A DNA stretch of 64,000 nucleotides from positions 62,001 through 126,000 of the forward strand of contig JAGUWD010000003.1 in assembly GCA_020062545.1 (NCBI GenBank). Reading direction: 5' to 3'. The notes under the pieces are model-generated. The model was not told the origin of the DNA. It worked only from the letters and a program-made list of their open reading frames with translations, and did no database searches. A program made the translations under genes and the position numbers. This DNA is from Thermodesulfovibrionales bacterium (GTDB taxonomy: Bacteria; Nitrospirota; Thermodesulfovibrionia; Thermodesulfovibrionales; Dissulfurispiraceae). Positions 24,588 through 33,309 of this stretch are shown here, piece after piece. The number at the start of each line of letters is the position of its first letter. Within the stretch, counting starts at the first letter, position 1.

Positions 24588-26000
24588 ATGAGACAATCAA
24601 TCCTTATAGTTGACGATATGCCGGATATGCGCAGGATGCTGGAAAAGCTTATTCTGAGGTCTTTCAGCAATGTGGATGTGCGTACTGCCGCCAGCGGAGA
24701 AGATTCCCTGAAGATTATCCCTGAGAATAACATCGGCGTTGTCCTCGCTGATATAAGGATGCGCGGGATGGACGGCATAGAGCTTTTGAAAAGGATTAAA
24801 AAATTGAACGAATCCATTACGGTTATCCTGATGACTGCCTACGGGAGCATAGAGAACGCTGTGGACGCCCTGAAATTAGGGGCTTACGATTACATAACCA
24901 AACCCTTTGATGAAGAGAGGCTGCTGCATGTCGTCAGGAAGGCCATCGAGCATTACACCCTTGTTCAGAGGAACCTCGACCTTGAAAGGAGGATTAAAGA
25001 GAAGGAGGCCATTGAGGGTTTTGTTGGAGAGTCTGCCCGGATCAAGAGACTTGTGGAAACAATACAGCTCGTGGCAAATACGGATGTAACAGTGCTGATT
25101 ACAGGCGAAACAGGTACAGGCAAGGACCTGACGGCGAGGATGATACATACCATGAGCACCAGGGCAAACAAGCCCTTTGTTGCTGTAAACTGTCCTGCGA
25201 TTCCCGAAAATATACTGGAGAGCGAGCTTTTCGGTTATAAAAAAGGGGCCTTTACAGGTGCAATACATGACAAGGAAGGCCTGTTTCAAACCGCCGGTGG
25301 AGGCACTCTCTTTCTTGATGAGATCGGCGATATCTCTCCTGTGCTTCAGGCAAAACTCCTGAGAGTTCTGCAGGAGAAGGAGATAAAACCTCTGGGCGAT
25401 ACGCACACATATAGAGTTGATGCGAGAATAATCGCATCCACAAACCAGAATCTTGAGGAGAAAATAAAATCAGGTCAGTTCAGGGAAGACCTTTATTACA
25501 GGCTGAATGTTGTCTCCATCCGTACGCCGTCTTTAAGGGAAATCCCTGAAGATATTCCTTTAATTGCAAACCATTTTCTTTCAAGGTATTGCTGCGAGTT
25601 TGGAGTCCCGCAGAAGAGGCTTTCGGAGGAGGCATTAAAAATGGTGGTTTCGAGGCGATGGAGCGGCAATGTCAGGGAACTCCAGAACGAGATAAAGAGG
25701 GCTGTGATATTCTCAAAGGGTGATGCAATCGCTCCCGATGAGTTTGGATTTGAACTATTAAACTTGCCATACCCTGATGAGGTTATTTCTACTGTCTCCG
25801 GACTTGAATATAAAGAGGCGAGGAAAAGTATTCTTGAAAAATTTAATGTTCAATATATTACCCGGTTGCTGAATGATTCAGAGGGCAATGTCACTCTGGC
25901 GTCAAAAAAAGCAGGCATCGAGAGGCAGTCCCTTCAGCACCTGATGAGAAAGTACGGCATTCATGCCGATGAATTTAGAAATAGTGCAAATAAAATATAG
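24588..26000 (+). CDS. Sigma-54-dependent response regulator (NtrC family)
   Basis: The protein (about 470 aa) has a receiver domain (LIVDDMPDMRR, acceptor Asp in LADIRMRGMDG, Lys in ITKPFDEER), an AAA+ activator domain with Walker A GETGTGKD, the sigma-54 contact loop GAFTGA (about residue 220), Walker B GTLFLDEIGD and GNVRELQNE, and a C-terminal Fis-type helix-turn-helix (GNVTLASKKAGIERQSLQHLM). I prefer the ATG at 24588; a start at 24555 inside the kinase gene is possible. It would activate sigma-54 RNA polymerase. Clear sigma-54 promoters at 12070 and 26096 bracket its own operon, so it is the obvious candidate activator for both. The upstream haem kinase is its likely partner. Confidence 0.95.
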   Translation: MRQSILIVDDMPDMRRMLEKLILRSFSNVDVRTAASGEDSLKIIPENNIGVVLADIRMRGMDGIELLKRIKKLNESITVILMTAYGSIENAVDALKLGAYDYITKPFDEERLLHVVRKAIEHYTLVQRNLDLERRIKEKEAIEGFVGESARIKRLVETIQLVANTDVTVLITGETGTGKDLTARMIHTMSTRANKPFVAVNCPAIPENILESELFGYKKGAFTGAIHDKEGLFQTAGGGTLFLDEIGDISPVLQAKLLRVLQEKEIKPLGDTHTYRVDARIIASTNQNLEEKIKSGQFREDLYYRLNVVSIRTPSLREIPEDIPLIANHFLSRYCCEFGVPQKRLSEEALKMVVSRRWSGNVRELQNEIKRAVIFSKGDAIAPDEFGFELLNLPYPDEVISTVSGLEYKEARKSILEKFNVQYITRLLNDSEGNVTLASKKAGIERQSLQHLMRKYGIHADEFRNSANKI

Positions 26001-26095
26001 CACTGTAAGATAATTTTTGCATTCAGAATTGTATTCTTTGATTTTTCTCTTTTTAAACTCTTTGTTTTTCAATGATTTTCTGCTTTGTTTCCCCG

Positions 26096-26111
26096 TGGCA
26101 TAATTATTGCT
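26096..26111 (+). promoter_or_regulatory. Sigma-54 promoter of the YeiH-type permease gene
   Basis: TGGCATAATTATTGCT has GG (26097-26098) and GC (26109-26110) exactly 10 bases apart with TGGCA and TTGC boxes. Transcription should start near 26121, about 70 bases before the ATG at 26191. A T-rich stretch including TGTTTTTCAAT (26063-26073) lies just upstream. Confidence 0.85.
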
Positions 26112-26190
26112 CTCCATAAAAATGTAATTGTTCAGTACCTCAAGGGGGAATCGGAGGCCGGGCAATTAAAAAAATACCAGGGAGGAAAGT

Positions 26191-27609
26191 ATGGCAGACA
26201 AAAAGTCGGTAACAGACTACTGCGAAACAAAGGAATGCGCTGCTGAAGCGCCGCCGAAGCCAACGCATATGGGGTGGAAGGAGCTGTATCTGAAGGAAGA
26301 CTGGTGGGCTATTTATCTCGGCATCGGTATTGTGGTCGTCTCTCTCATTGCCTTTCTCAATGGCAGCACCGCCGTCAAGTCGCTCGCTATTAATCCGGGG
26401 GGATTGAAATGGTCATCCATTGACCAGCTTTTCGGGCACTTCGGTAGTAACCTGCATCTGTATGCATTACAGTTTTTCTCATGGCTTGTCATCTTTGGTA
26501 TTTCGACAAGGATAATGGGCATCAAGACATCGGAGTTTGTCCCTTCATTTCTATTTCTCTATGTACTTTCCATAATCATGTTCTCCATAGGCGGATGGGT
26601 GGATGCCCCGAAGTATAATCTTGAACCTCCCCTTGTTGCGCTGATAATCGGGCTTTTGATAGCAAATGTGGTTCCCCTCCCCAAATGGATGGATTCAGGT
26701 TTCAGGGTGGAATATTTCATCAAGACAGGCATTGTCCTTCTCGGCGCCACCTTTCCCATTACCCTTGTGGTCTCTGCCGGGCCTGTTGCCCTTTTCCAGG
26801 CCACGGTGATTTCCCTCGTTACATGCCTGACAATTTATTTTGTTGCAACAAAGATATTTGGTCTTGACAAACGGCTTGCATCGGTAATAGGAACCGGAGG
26901 TGCTGTATGTGGCGTATCTGGATCAATGGCCATAGCGAGCGCTGTGGGGGCAAAAAAGGAACATCTATACACATCCGTAACCCTTGTGGTTGTATGGGCA
27001 CTGATAATGATATTTTTCATCCCGTTTGTGTCAAAGGGCCTTAATCTTAATCCAGGAGTAGCAGGTGCATGGGTTGGGACATCTGAATTTGCCGATGCAG
27101 CCGGTTTCGCTGCTGCCAGTGCATATGGACGTATGGCAGGCAATGAGAATGCCGCTATTCAGGGATTCACCCTCATGAAGGTTATAGGCAGGGATATGTG
27201 GATAGGCATATGGTCATTCATCTTCGCTTTAATAGCATGTCTTAAATGGGAGAAAGAAGAATGCGGCACAAGACCAAGTCCGATGGAGATATGGTGGAGG
27301 TTCCCGAAATTCGTAATCGGATTCTTTATTGCCTCATTGTTTATGACAGCAATAACATCAGGCTATTCACCGGATGACTTCAATAAGATTGTAAAGCCCG
27401 GCCTGATTATGCCTATAGTCTCCTTGAGGTCGTGGGCATTTATATTCTGCTTCCTGAGCATAGGGCTTACAACAAGGTTTAAGGAGCTCAAGGCCGCAGG
27501 AATGAAGCCGTTCCTTGCATTTACCACAGGGGTTTTGGTGAATGTAGCCCTCGGATTCACTCTTTCTGTTTATGTGTTCGGGAATTACTGGATGGGGCTT
27601 GGAAAGTAG
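26191..27609 (+). CDS. YeiH/UPF0324-family putative sulfate/anion exporter
   Basis: The 472 aa membrane protein has a soluble N-terminal tail (about 40 residues), then about eleven hydrophobic segments with family features: PLVALIIGLLIANVVPLP, TGIVLLGATFPI, SVIGTGGAVCGVSGSMAIAS and LRSWAFIFCFLSIGLTTRF. UPF0324/Cons_hypoth698 proteins such as YeiH are predicted anion exporters, and some are linked to sulfite or taurine metabolism. It is driven by its own sigma-54 promoter and is followed by a small cysteine-rich protein gene 12 bases later. Together with the TauE-like permease upstream it suggests that export of sulfur anions is the output of this regulon (inference). Confidence 0.9.
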   Translation: MADKKSVTDYCETKECAAEAPPKPTHMGWKELYLKEDWWAIYLGIGIVVVSLIAFLNGSTAVKSLAINPGGLKWSSIDQLFGHFGSNLHLYALQFFSWLVIFGISTRIMGIKTSEFVPSFLFLYVLSIIMFSIGGWVDAPKYNLEPPLVALIIGLLIANVVPLPKWMDSGFRVEYFIKTGIVLLGATFPITLVVSAGPVALFQATVISLVTCLTIYFVATKIFGLDKRLASVIGTGGAVCGVSGSMAIASAVGAKKEHLYTSVTLVVVWALIMIFFIPFVSKGLNLNPGVAGAWVGTSEFADAAGFAAASAYGRMAGNENAAIQGFTLMKVIGRDMWIGIWSFIFALIACLKWEKEECGTRPSPMEIWWRFPKFVIGFFIASLFMTAITSGYSPDDFNKIVKPGLIMPIVSLRSWAFIFCFLSIGLTTRFKELKAAGMKPFLAFTTGVLVNVALGFTLSVYVFGNYWMGLGK

Positions 27610-27621
27610 GGAGGAGAGGCT

Positions 27622-27858
27622 ATGAAAAGACTACTTTATGAAATCAGGATAAATTACACATGCTCTGACTGCAAATATTTCAGCGATGACCCTGCGGAGA
27701 TTGAGGAGGCCTTTCCAGGATTGAATTCGCTGAGCTCAGCCTATGCCTCTGTAAAAAGCAATGCCGGAGTATGCAGTCGCCATGGACTATTCATTTCCCC
27801 GCGAAAGCAGTGCGAGGACTTTGAGCATTCCGACAGCAGGATTGCAGTATCGGGTTGA
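27622..27858 (+). CDS. Small cysteine-rich protein downstream of the YeiH-type permease
   Basis: The 78 aa soluble protein has cysteines in the arrangement C-x2-C near the N-terminus (CSDCKYF) and two more later (GVCSRHG, KQCEDFE), a likely zinc or iron-sulfur knuckle. A GGAGAGG sequence precedes the ATG and a terminator follows, so it is the last gene of the permease transcript. I do not recognise a named family; a role in metal- or redox-dependent control of the permease is only a guess. Confidence 0.75.
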   Translation: MKRLLYEIRINYTCSDCKYFSDDPAEIEEAFPGLNSLSSAYASVKSNAGVCSRHGLFISPRKQCEDFEHSDSRIAVSG

Positions 27859-27920
27859 TAGTGAGCAGATAGTCGGTCTTTGCTTATGCCCTCCTTGCAA
27901 GGCCAATCAATCCGGTACCC

Positions 27921-27953
27921 GGGCAGGAATCCCCCCCCTCCTGCCCATTTTTT
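27921..27953 (+). terminator. Rho-independent terminator after the YeiH-type permease operon
   Basis: GGGCAGGA (27921-27928) pairs with TCCTGCCC (27939-27946) over a C-rich loop and is followed by ATTTTTT. It lies 63 bases after the stop of the cysteine-rich protein gene. Confidence 0.8.
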
Positions 27954-27961
27954 ATCTCTAT

Positions 27962-27986
27962 TCCCCTCTACCTTGACAGGAGGGGA
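27962..27986. repeat. Short dispersed palindromic repeat
   Basis: TCCCCTC (27962-27968) and GAGGGGA (27980-27986) are inverted around TACCTTGACAG, followed by GTGAGGGTGA. This is the widespread 'CCCCTCTCCCTTGATGGGAGAGG...GAGGGTGA' type of dispersed element. Confidence 0.55.
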
Positions 27987-28002
27987 TAGTGTGAGGGTGA
28001 TT

Positions 28003-28045
28003 CGTGATAGAAAATATATCATATCGTGATTAAAAATACATCACG
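28003..28045. promoter_or_regulatory. Candidate operator: repeated CGTGAT dyads
   Basis: CGTGAT occurs at 28003-28008 and 28025-28030, and the inverted ATCACG at 28040-28045. The second and third form a perfect dyad CGTGAT-N9-ATCACG; the first is followed by ATCAT at similar spacing, an imperfect copy. The spacing resembles binding sites of dimeric helix-turn-helix regulators. The regulator is unknown. Confidence 0.4.
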
Positions 28046-28246
28046 TCCTGATTACAGCCTGTTGTATTCCTGTACTGTCTTTTTTCAAAATACTGAGAAA
28101 TCGGGTGCAAAGGAAATTTGCAGGTTGTTTATGTGTGCAAAAAAGATATTGCACTGCCTGTAATTATATTTTTGCATCTGACGCTGTTTTCATTTTTTCG
28201 ACTTTTGAAGTCCCTGTTTTTCAATCGTTTTAATTTTTATCCACTC

Positions 28247-28262
28247 TGGCACGGGATTTGTT
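28247..28262 (+). promoter_or_regulatory. Weak sigma-54-like promoter upstream of the chemoreceptor operon
   Basis: TGGCACGGGATTTGTT has a perfect -24 box (TGGCACG, GG at 28248-28249) but GT instead of GC at the -12 position (28260-28261). Upstream, TGTTTTTCAAT (28215-28225) stands 33 bases before the GG, almost the same position as the identical word before the permease promoter at 26096. Confidence 0.45.
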
Positions 28263-28281
28263 TATTGTTTGTTCCGATAAT

Positions 28282-28354
28282 GTCATTCTCTGGCTTGACC
28301 AGAGGATCCAAAAAAACAAGGGACTGGATTCCCCGATCAAGTCGGGGGAATGAC
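28282..28354. repeat. Composite dispersed palindromic repeat
   Basis: GTCATTC (28282-28288) and GAATGAC (28348-28354) are the outer arms. Inside are CTCTGG/CCAGAG and CCCCGA/TCGGGG hairpins. This is the common 'GTCATTCC...GGAATGAC' repeat family. It lies in the mRNA leader of the chemoreceptor gene. Confidence 0.7.
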
Positions 28355-28379
28355 AAGGAGGATTTAACGGAGGTTAAAC

Positions 28380-30008
28380 ATGAATCTCAAAGACATGAAA
28401 ATTGGTCTTCGCCTTGGATTGGGCTTTGGCTCGATTCTTATCCTAACTGTTATCCTCGTTGCCCTCGGTCTTTTCAACATTCAGAAGGTGCAGGGACTGC
28501 TCTTCAGGGTTGTAAATGGTGACGTGAAGAAATTGGAACTGTCCGAGGATATGAAGGAGGTGATTCAGGCAGAGGCGGTTGATTTAAGGAATGTCCTTCT
28601 ACTCACAGACAGGGCTGAAAAACAGAAGAATGCAGAAGAAATAAAATCAGCAGGCGGGAAATTCAAAGTGCTCCTGTCAGAGCTGAGAAAACAGTGCACA
28701 AGCAGCGATGCTAAGGCATTGCTTTTAAAGATCGAAGATGATTGTAAGGCCAGGGATTCTCTGGTTGATAAGGGCATTCAACTTGCCCTTGAGAACAAGA
28801 CAGGAGAGGCATATAACCTCATCGAAAAGGAACTGAGGCCTGTGGGGAAAAAGTGCAGAAACGACATAAATAATCTGCTGACCTTTATCGAGGAAAAACA
28901 AAAGAAGGATATTCAGCTTGAGGATAAGACATATCGCACCAAACGGAATATCGAATTGGGCATAAGCGGAATAGTCATGATCTTCGGCATCGCCTTTGCC
29001 CTTTTTACTACCAGAAGCATCACCAATCCAATTTCTGATTTAAAGGGAAAGTTAGAAAGTATTGCCGGAGGAGACTTTACAGTGGATATAAAATCCGACA
29101 GAAAAGACGAGATTGGCGAACTCCTGAATTCTGTAGATTCCATGAAATTAAATCTTAAGGAAAACATACTCAGAATCTCCGATGCATCAAACCACCTGTC
29201 ATCAGCCTCCGAGGAGTTATCGGCGACAGTCCAGCAGATGGCAAAGAGGGTGGATGAGCAGGCTGTAAGGGCTAATCAGGTGGCGACAGCAGGCACAGAG
29301 ATGTCACAGACAGTAGTGGAAATTGCAAAGAATGCCTCAAATATCGCCTCATCAGCTACAGATGCATTGAGCGTTGCAAATGACGGCGAAGATGTGGTGA
29401 ATAGGACGGTTAACGAGGTTCAGGAGATAGCAAATAAGGTCTCTGACACATCGCATGTTGTGCAGTCCCTCGGAGAGCGTTCAAGACAGATAGGCGAGAT
29501 AGTTGATGTGATAAAGGACATAGCAGACCAGACAAACCTCCTTGCATTAAATGCAGCAATAGAGGCAGCCCGTGCAGGAGAGCAGGGAAGGGGCTTTGCG
29601 GTTGTTGCGGACGAGGTGAGAAAGCTTGCTGAAAAGACAACCAAGGCAACAACAGAGATAGGCGGGATGATAAAGACAATACAGGAGGAGACAAATGGCG
29701 CTGTCTCTGCAATGGATGAAAGCCTGCAAAAGGTGGAAACAGGCGTTGCCCTCTCTACAGGGGCAGGGAATGCACTGCTCAAGATAGTGGACAGTGTAAA
29801 CAGCCTCCAGTCAATGGTTCAGCATATAGCATCCGCAACAGAGGAGATGTCAACGGTCTCCGAGCAGATAAGCGGTGATATAGATGTTGTGGCAAATGTA
29901 TCGAAGGAGACGGCATCGGCCTCCGACCAGATAGCGCAGGCATCTCAAGACCTTGCAGGGCTTTCAACGGATTTAAAGGGCATTGTAAGCCAGTTTAGAT
30001 TGGAGTAG
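28380..30008 (+). CDS. Methyl-accepting chemotaxis protein
   Basis: The 542 aa receptor has a membrane helix (about residues 12-31), a helical periplasmic sensor of the four-helix-bundle type rich in Lys and Glu, a second membrane helix (about 192-212), HAMP ([20 protein letters not shown]) and a long cytoplasmic coiled coil with the signalling hairpin [20 protein letters not shown]. It lacks the C-terminal NWETF-like tether. It is followed only 2 bases later by a kinase gene, and no che genes lie near, so it may act with a distant chemotaxis system or in a non-flagellar pathway. Confidence 0.96.
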   Translation: MNLKDMKIGLRLGLGFGSILILTVILVALGLFNIQKVQGLLFRVVNGDVKKLELSEDMKEVIQAEAVDLRNVLLLTDRAEKQKNAEEIKSAGGKFKVLLSELRKQCTSSDAKALLLKIEDDCKARDSLVDKGIQLALENKTGEAYNLIEKELRPVGKKCRNDINNLLTFIEEKQKKDIQLEDKTYRTKRNIELGISGIVMIFGIAFALFTTRSITNPISDLKGKLESIAGGDFTVDIKSDRKDEIGELLNSVDSMKLNLKENILRISDASNHLSSASEELSATVQQMAKRVDEQAVRANQVATAGTEMSQTVVEIAKNASNIASSATDALSVANDGEDVVNRTVNEVQEIANKVSDTSHVVQSLGERSRQIGEIVDVIKDIADQTNLLALNAAIEAARAGEQGRGFAVVADEVRKLAEKTTKATTEIGGMIKTIQEETNGAVSAMDESLQKVETGVALSTGAGNALLKIVDSVNSLQSMVQHIASATEEMSTVSEQISGDIDVVANVSKETASASDQIAQASQDLAGLSTDLKGIVSQFRLE

Positions 30009-30010
30009 CA

Positions 30011-31843
30011 ATGAGGTTTTCGCATCTATCCATACGCACAAAGATATCCCTCGCCATCATCCTTGTAGTCTTAGTGGTTTTTGTGGATACCTTTTATGTG
30101 GTCTTCTATAAAAGCGATCAATACCTTATACAGCAGGTAAAGGACGACCATCTGGAGTTAGTCAGGACATGGGCTGCAGGGATAAAGAATGAGATAGCTT
30201 TTTCGGAAAAGATAATGGATCTGACATCTGCCGGGATCGATAAAACCAGAAACCTGACAGACCAGATTGATCTGGTTAAAAAACGCTGCAAGAGATTCCA
30301 TGCGGTATTTGCCTTTGATTTTGAGGGCAGAGTCACTGCCATGTCCGACCACAGTAAACTTAATTTTTCTCCATCCCTTGTTTATAAATATTTAAAGGAT
30401 GTCCATCCTGAATTTATTAATGCGAACAGGTCATTTATACTCGCACCTTCCCGGCCTGATTTGAAAGATTACATCTTTGTCTTTTCTCCGTATATAAATA
30501 TGACAGCAGGTGAAAAGACAAATGGCGTGATTATAACAGGCGTCGTAAAAAAGGATTATCTTTTTAAAAAACTTTCAGATTTTTCCGCCTCAAATCCGAA
30601 AGGCTCCGAATGGATAGTGTCTGACAGCGAAAACATAATCTGGGGAAGGGACAGGACATTGATCGGGAAAAATCTACAAGAGGCCCGGGGATATTTCCAT
30701 TTGAGCATGGACAGGATCCATGAATTAATATCCGAGAAAAAAGAGGGAACCCTATCTTATGAATGGAAGGAAAAGGATAATATCATTGCCTACAAACATA
30801 TGGGTTATCCCGAATGGAGCATAATCCTGCTCCTTAGCAATATCCAGGGGATAAAGGCTCTGGAGACGCTCGAAAAATATCTGATAGGCATTGTCCTGAT
30901 CAATGTCATTTTTGCGGTGGTTTTAGCACAACTGCTGTCAAGGGGAATTACCGACCCTCTGCATAAGCTTGTCAGGGAGGCTGATAAGCTCAAAAAGGGC
31001 GATTACAGCATCTCCCTTCCAACCCACAGAAAAGACGAGATAGGCATACTTGCCAATGCATTAAAAAAGGCGATAGAGGAGATACAGAAGAGGCAGGAGA
31101 ACGAAAGGAATCTTCAATTTCAACTTCTGAACGAACATAAGCTTGCTGAAGTGGGACAGCTTGTAGCAGGTATTGTCCATAATCTCAATAATCCGTTGAA
31201 CGGGATTCAGGGGTTCGCTGAACTGCTCAAGATGGAAAACCCCGATTTGTCGGAAAAGTGCGATAAGATCCTGTCTGCAACCGAAAATATGAGAAATATT
31301 ATAGAAAACATCTTAAGTAAAACCCGTCAGGAACAATCAAAACAAGAAAAGCCCATAGATTTAAACAGGATATTAATTACGGAACTGGATTTTCTTAAGG
31401 CAGACCCATTCTTCAAGCACAGGGTCGAAAAATGTATTGAATTGGATAATTCATTGCCCGTGATAAGCGGTATTTACAGCGATTTCAGCCAGAGCTTCAG
31501 TAACATAATCAAGAATGCTCTGGATGCAATGCGCAATACAGAAAAGAAAAAACTTACTGTAAAGACATACCTTAAAGACAACTATATCCATGTGGAGATT
31601 GCAGACTCCGGTATGGGCATCCCGGGAAAAAACTTAGAACATATCTTCGAGCCTTACTTCACAACAAAACCAGCCCGGGATAAGGCAGGGGAAGGAGAGC
31701 CTGCAGGCACAGGACTTGGTTTATACATGGTGCACGAGCTTTTGAAAAGATACAATGTACAATACGACATCAGAAGCAGATTGGCAGAAGGGACAACTTT
31801 TATAATTAAGCTGCCTTATAAAGTGATAAGTGATGGAGAATGA
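30011..31843 (+). CDS. Sensor histidine kinase with periplasmic Cache-like domain
   Basis: The 610 aa kinase has membrane helices at about residues 11-31 and 285-310 enclosing a large double-Cache-like sensor (AFDFEGRVTAMSD, EWIVSDSENIIWGRD, GYPEWSIILLLS), HAMP (KLKKGDYSISLPTHRKDEIG), a coiled coil, the acceptor box VAGIVHNLNNPLNG with His390, and an ATPase domain (NIIKNALDAM, DSGMGIP, GTGLGLYM). It overlaps the next gene by 4 bases. No response regulator is encoded in this operon, so its partner lies elsewhere. Confidence 0.94.
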   Translation: MRFSHLSIRTKISLAIILVVLVVFVDTFYVVFYKSDQYLIQQVKDDHLELVRTWAAGIKNEIAFSEKIMDLTSAGIDKTRNLTDQIDLVKKRCKRFHAVFAFDFEGRVTAMSDHSKLNFSPSLVYKYLKDVHPEFINANRSFILAPSRPDLKDYIFVFSPYINMTAGEKTNGVIITGVVKKDYLFKKLSDFSASNPKGSEWIVSDSENIIWGRDRTLIGKNLQEARGYFHLSMDRIHELISEKKEGTLSYEWKEKDNIIAYKHMGYPEWSIILLLSNIQGIKALETLEKYLIGIVLINVIFAVVLAQLLSRGITDPLHKLVREADKLKKGDYSISLPTHRKDEIGILANALKKAIEEIQKRQENERNLQFQLLNEHKLAEVGQLVAGIVHNLNNPLNGIQGFAELLKMENPDLSEKCDKILSATENMRNIIENILSKTRQEQSKQEKPIDLNRILITELDFLKADPFFKHRVEKCIELDNSLPVISGIYSDFSQSFSNIIKNALDAMRNTEKKKLTVKTYLKDNYIHVEIADSGMGIPGKNLEHIFEPYFTTKPARDKAGEGEPAGTGLGLYMVHELLKRYNVQYDIRSRLAEGTTFIIKLPYKVISDGE

Positions 31844-33309
31844 GAGCTATGAAGTGGTCAATGGAGAAAAAGATTTATACGGGCTTTGCGATAGCGCTGA
31901 CAGTCCTTGTTATAATCGGGATTGTTTCATACATGAGCATAAATGAGCTTGTTGTGACAAACAGAGAAGCATATCGTGAAGTAACCGAAGCAATTAAAAT
32001 GAACGACAGAGACGCAGCCCTCGTTGAAAAACATATCAAGAGAGCCGATGCCGATGCAGGAAAGGCGATTTCCATAATCTTTCTTGGGAGTATTTTTGCT
32101 ATTGTTTCTGTGTCATCTGCCATTGTAATAATCCGTTATGATATAACAGAAAGAAGGCGTTACCAGAAGGCGCTTAATGAAAATCTCCATTTCCTGCAGA
32201 CATTGATCAATTCCATTCCTGCTCCTGTTTTTTACAAAAATACAGAGGGCAAATATCTCGGCTGCAACAGGGCATTTGAAGAGTGCGTCGGTCTGACAAA
32301 GGAAGAGATAATAGGCAAAACAGTTTATGATGTAGCACCAAAAGAATTTGCTGACATTTACTATGAAAAGGATGAAGAATTATTTAAGACAAAAAATATT
32401 CAGGTTTACGAGACAACTTTCAAATATCCTGATGGCTCTATTCATAATATAATGGTCAATAAGTCCCCATTCTCAAGAATAAATGGCACTGTGGAGGGAC
32501 TGGTCGGTGTGTTGACCGATATTACCGAGATCAGAAAAATGGAAGAAGAACTCGTCAAAGCCAAAAAACTTGAATCCATAGGCGTTCTGGCTGGAGGCAT
32601 TGCCCATGACTTCAATAATCTGCTTACGGTCATTACCGGAAACATTTTTCTGGCGAAACTCCAGATGAAGCTGCCTGACAATATACTCGAAGAACTATCA
32701 TCAGCAGAAGAGGCGTGCATCAGGGCAAAGGCATTGACGCACCACCTGCTTGTCTTTGCAAAGGGCGAGGAACCTCACAGGCAGAGGGTTTCTATATATC
32801 AATTGATAAAGGATGCCGCTGATTTACTATTCCGCGGCAGCACTATCGGTTATAAACTTTTCATCTCTGAAAACCTCCGGGCCGTTGAGGCTGATGCAGG
32901 GCAAATAAGTCAGGCTATACATAATATTCTTCTCAATGCAAAGGAGGCCATGCCCCGTGGCGGGATTGTGGATATTTGCGCTGAAAACGTGAATATCTAT
33001 TCAGAAGACGGTATCCCGTTAAAGGAGGGTAAGTATGTTAAAATAAGCATTAAGGATCAGGGCAGGGGAATCCCGCAGGAGCATATTCAAAGAATCTTTG
33101 ACCCGTATTTTACAACTAAAGAGATGAGCAGCATAAAGGGAACGGGGCTCGGTCTTGCTGTTGCCTATTCTGTTATTAAAAATCATGATGGATATATCGG
33201 TGTTGAATCCGAAGCAGGTGCAGGAACAACTTTCCATATCTATCTTCCTGCATGTAATGAGGAATTTGCTTCAACACAAATTTCAGGAGACAAAGGAGGA
33301 ATGTCATGA
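31840..33309 (+). CDS. PAS-domain sensor histidine kinase
   Basis: The 489 aa protein has two membrane helices (about residues 10-30 and 73-95) with a short periplasmic loop, a PAS domain (about 115-235: LINSIPAPVFYKNTEGKYL), the acceptor box AGGIAHDFNNLLTVI with His256 and an ATPase domain ([25 protein letters not shown]). The HDFNN form of the H-box is typical of hybrid-type kinases that use separate receivers. It overlaps both its neighbours by 4 bases, so it is made together with the Cache kinase and the DegP-like protease. Confidence 0.94.
   Translation: MRAMKWSMEKKIYTGFAIALTVLVIIGIVSYMSINELVVTNREAYREVTEAIKMNDRDAALVEKHIKRADADAGKAISIIFLGSIFAIVSVSSAIVIIRYDITERRRYQKALNENLHFLQTLINSIPAPVFYKNTEGKYLGCNRAFEECVGLTKEEIIGKTVYDVAPKEFADIYYEKDEELFKTKNIQVYETTFKYPDGSIHNIMVNKSPFSRINGTVEGLVGVLTDITEIRKMEEELVKAKKLESIGVLAGGIAHDFNNLLTVITGNIFLAKLQMKLPDNILEELSSAEEACIRAKALTHHLLVFAKGEEPHRQRVSIYQLIKDAADLLFRGSTIGYKLFISENLRAVEADAGQISQAIHNILLNAKEAMPRGGIVDICAENVNIYSEDGIPLKEGKYVKISIKDQGRGIPQEHIQRIFDPYFTTKEMSSIKGTGLGLAVAYSVIKNHDGYIGVESEAGAGTTFHIYLPACNEEFASTQISGDKGGMS

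Larger units (their letters stand above)
27859..28379. other. Intergenic regulatory and repeat region before the chemoreceptor operon
   Basis: These 521 bases contain, in order: a rho-independent terminator (27921-27953), a short palindromic repeat (27962-27986), CGTGAT/ATCACG dyads (28003-28045), a sigma-54-like promoter (28247-28262) and a 73-base composite palindromic repeat (28282-28354) just before the ribosome-binding site of the next gene. The 134-codon frame from 28118 runs through the repeat and is not a gene. Confidence 0.6.

Noticed and set aside
28118-28522. 134-codon frame before the chemoreceptor gene
   Set aside because: Its middle is the translated dispersed palindromic repeat at 28282-28354 and its end overlaps the receptor gene in another frame.
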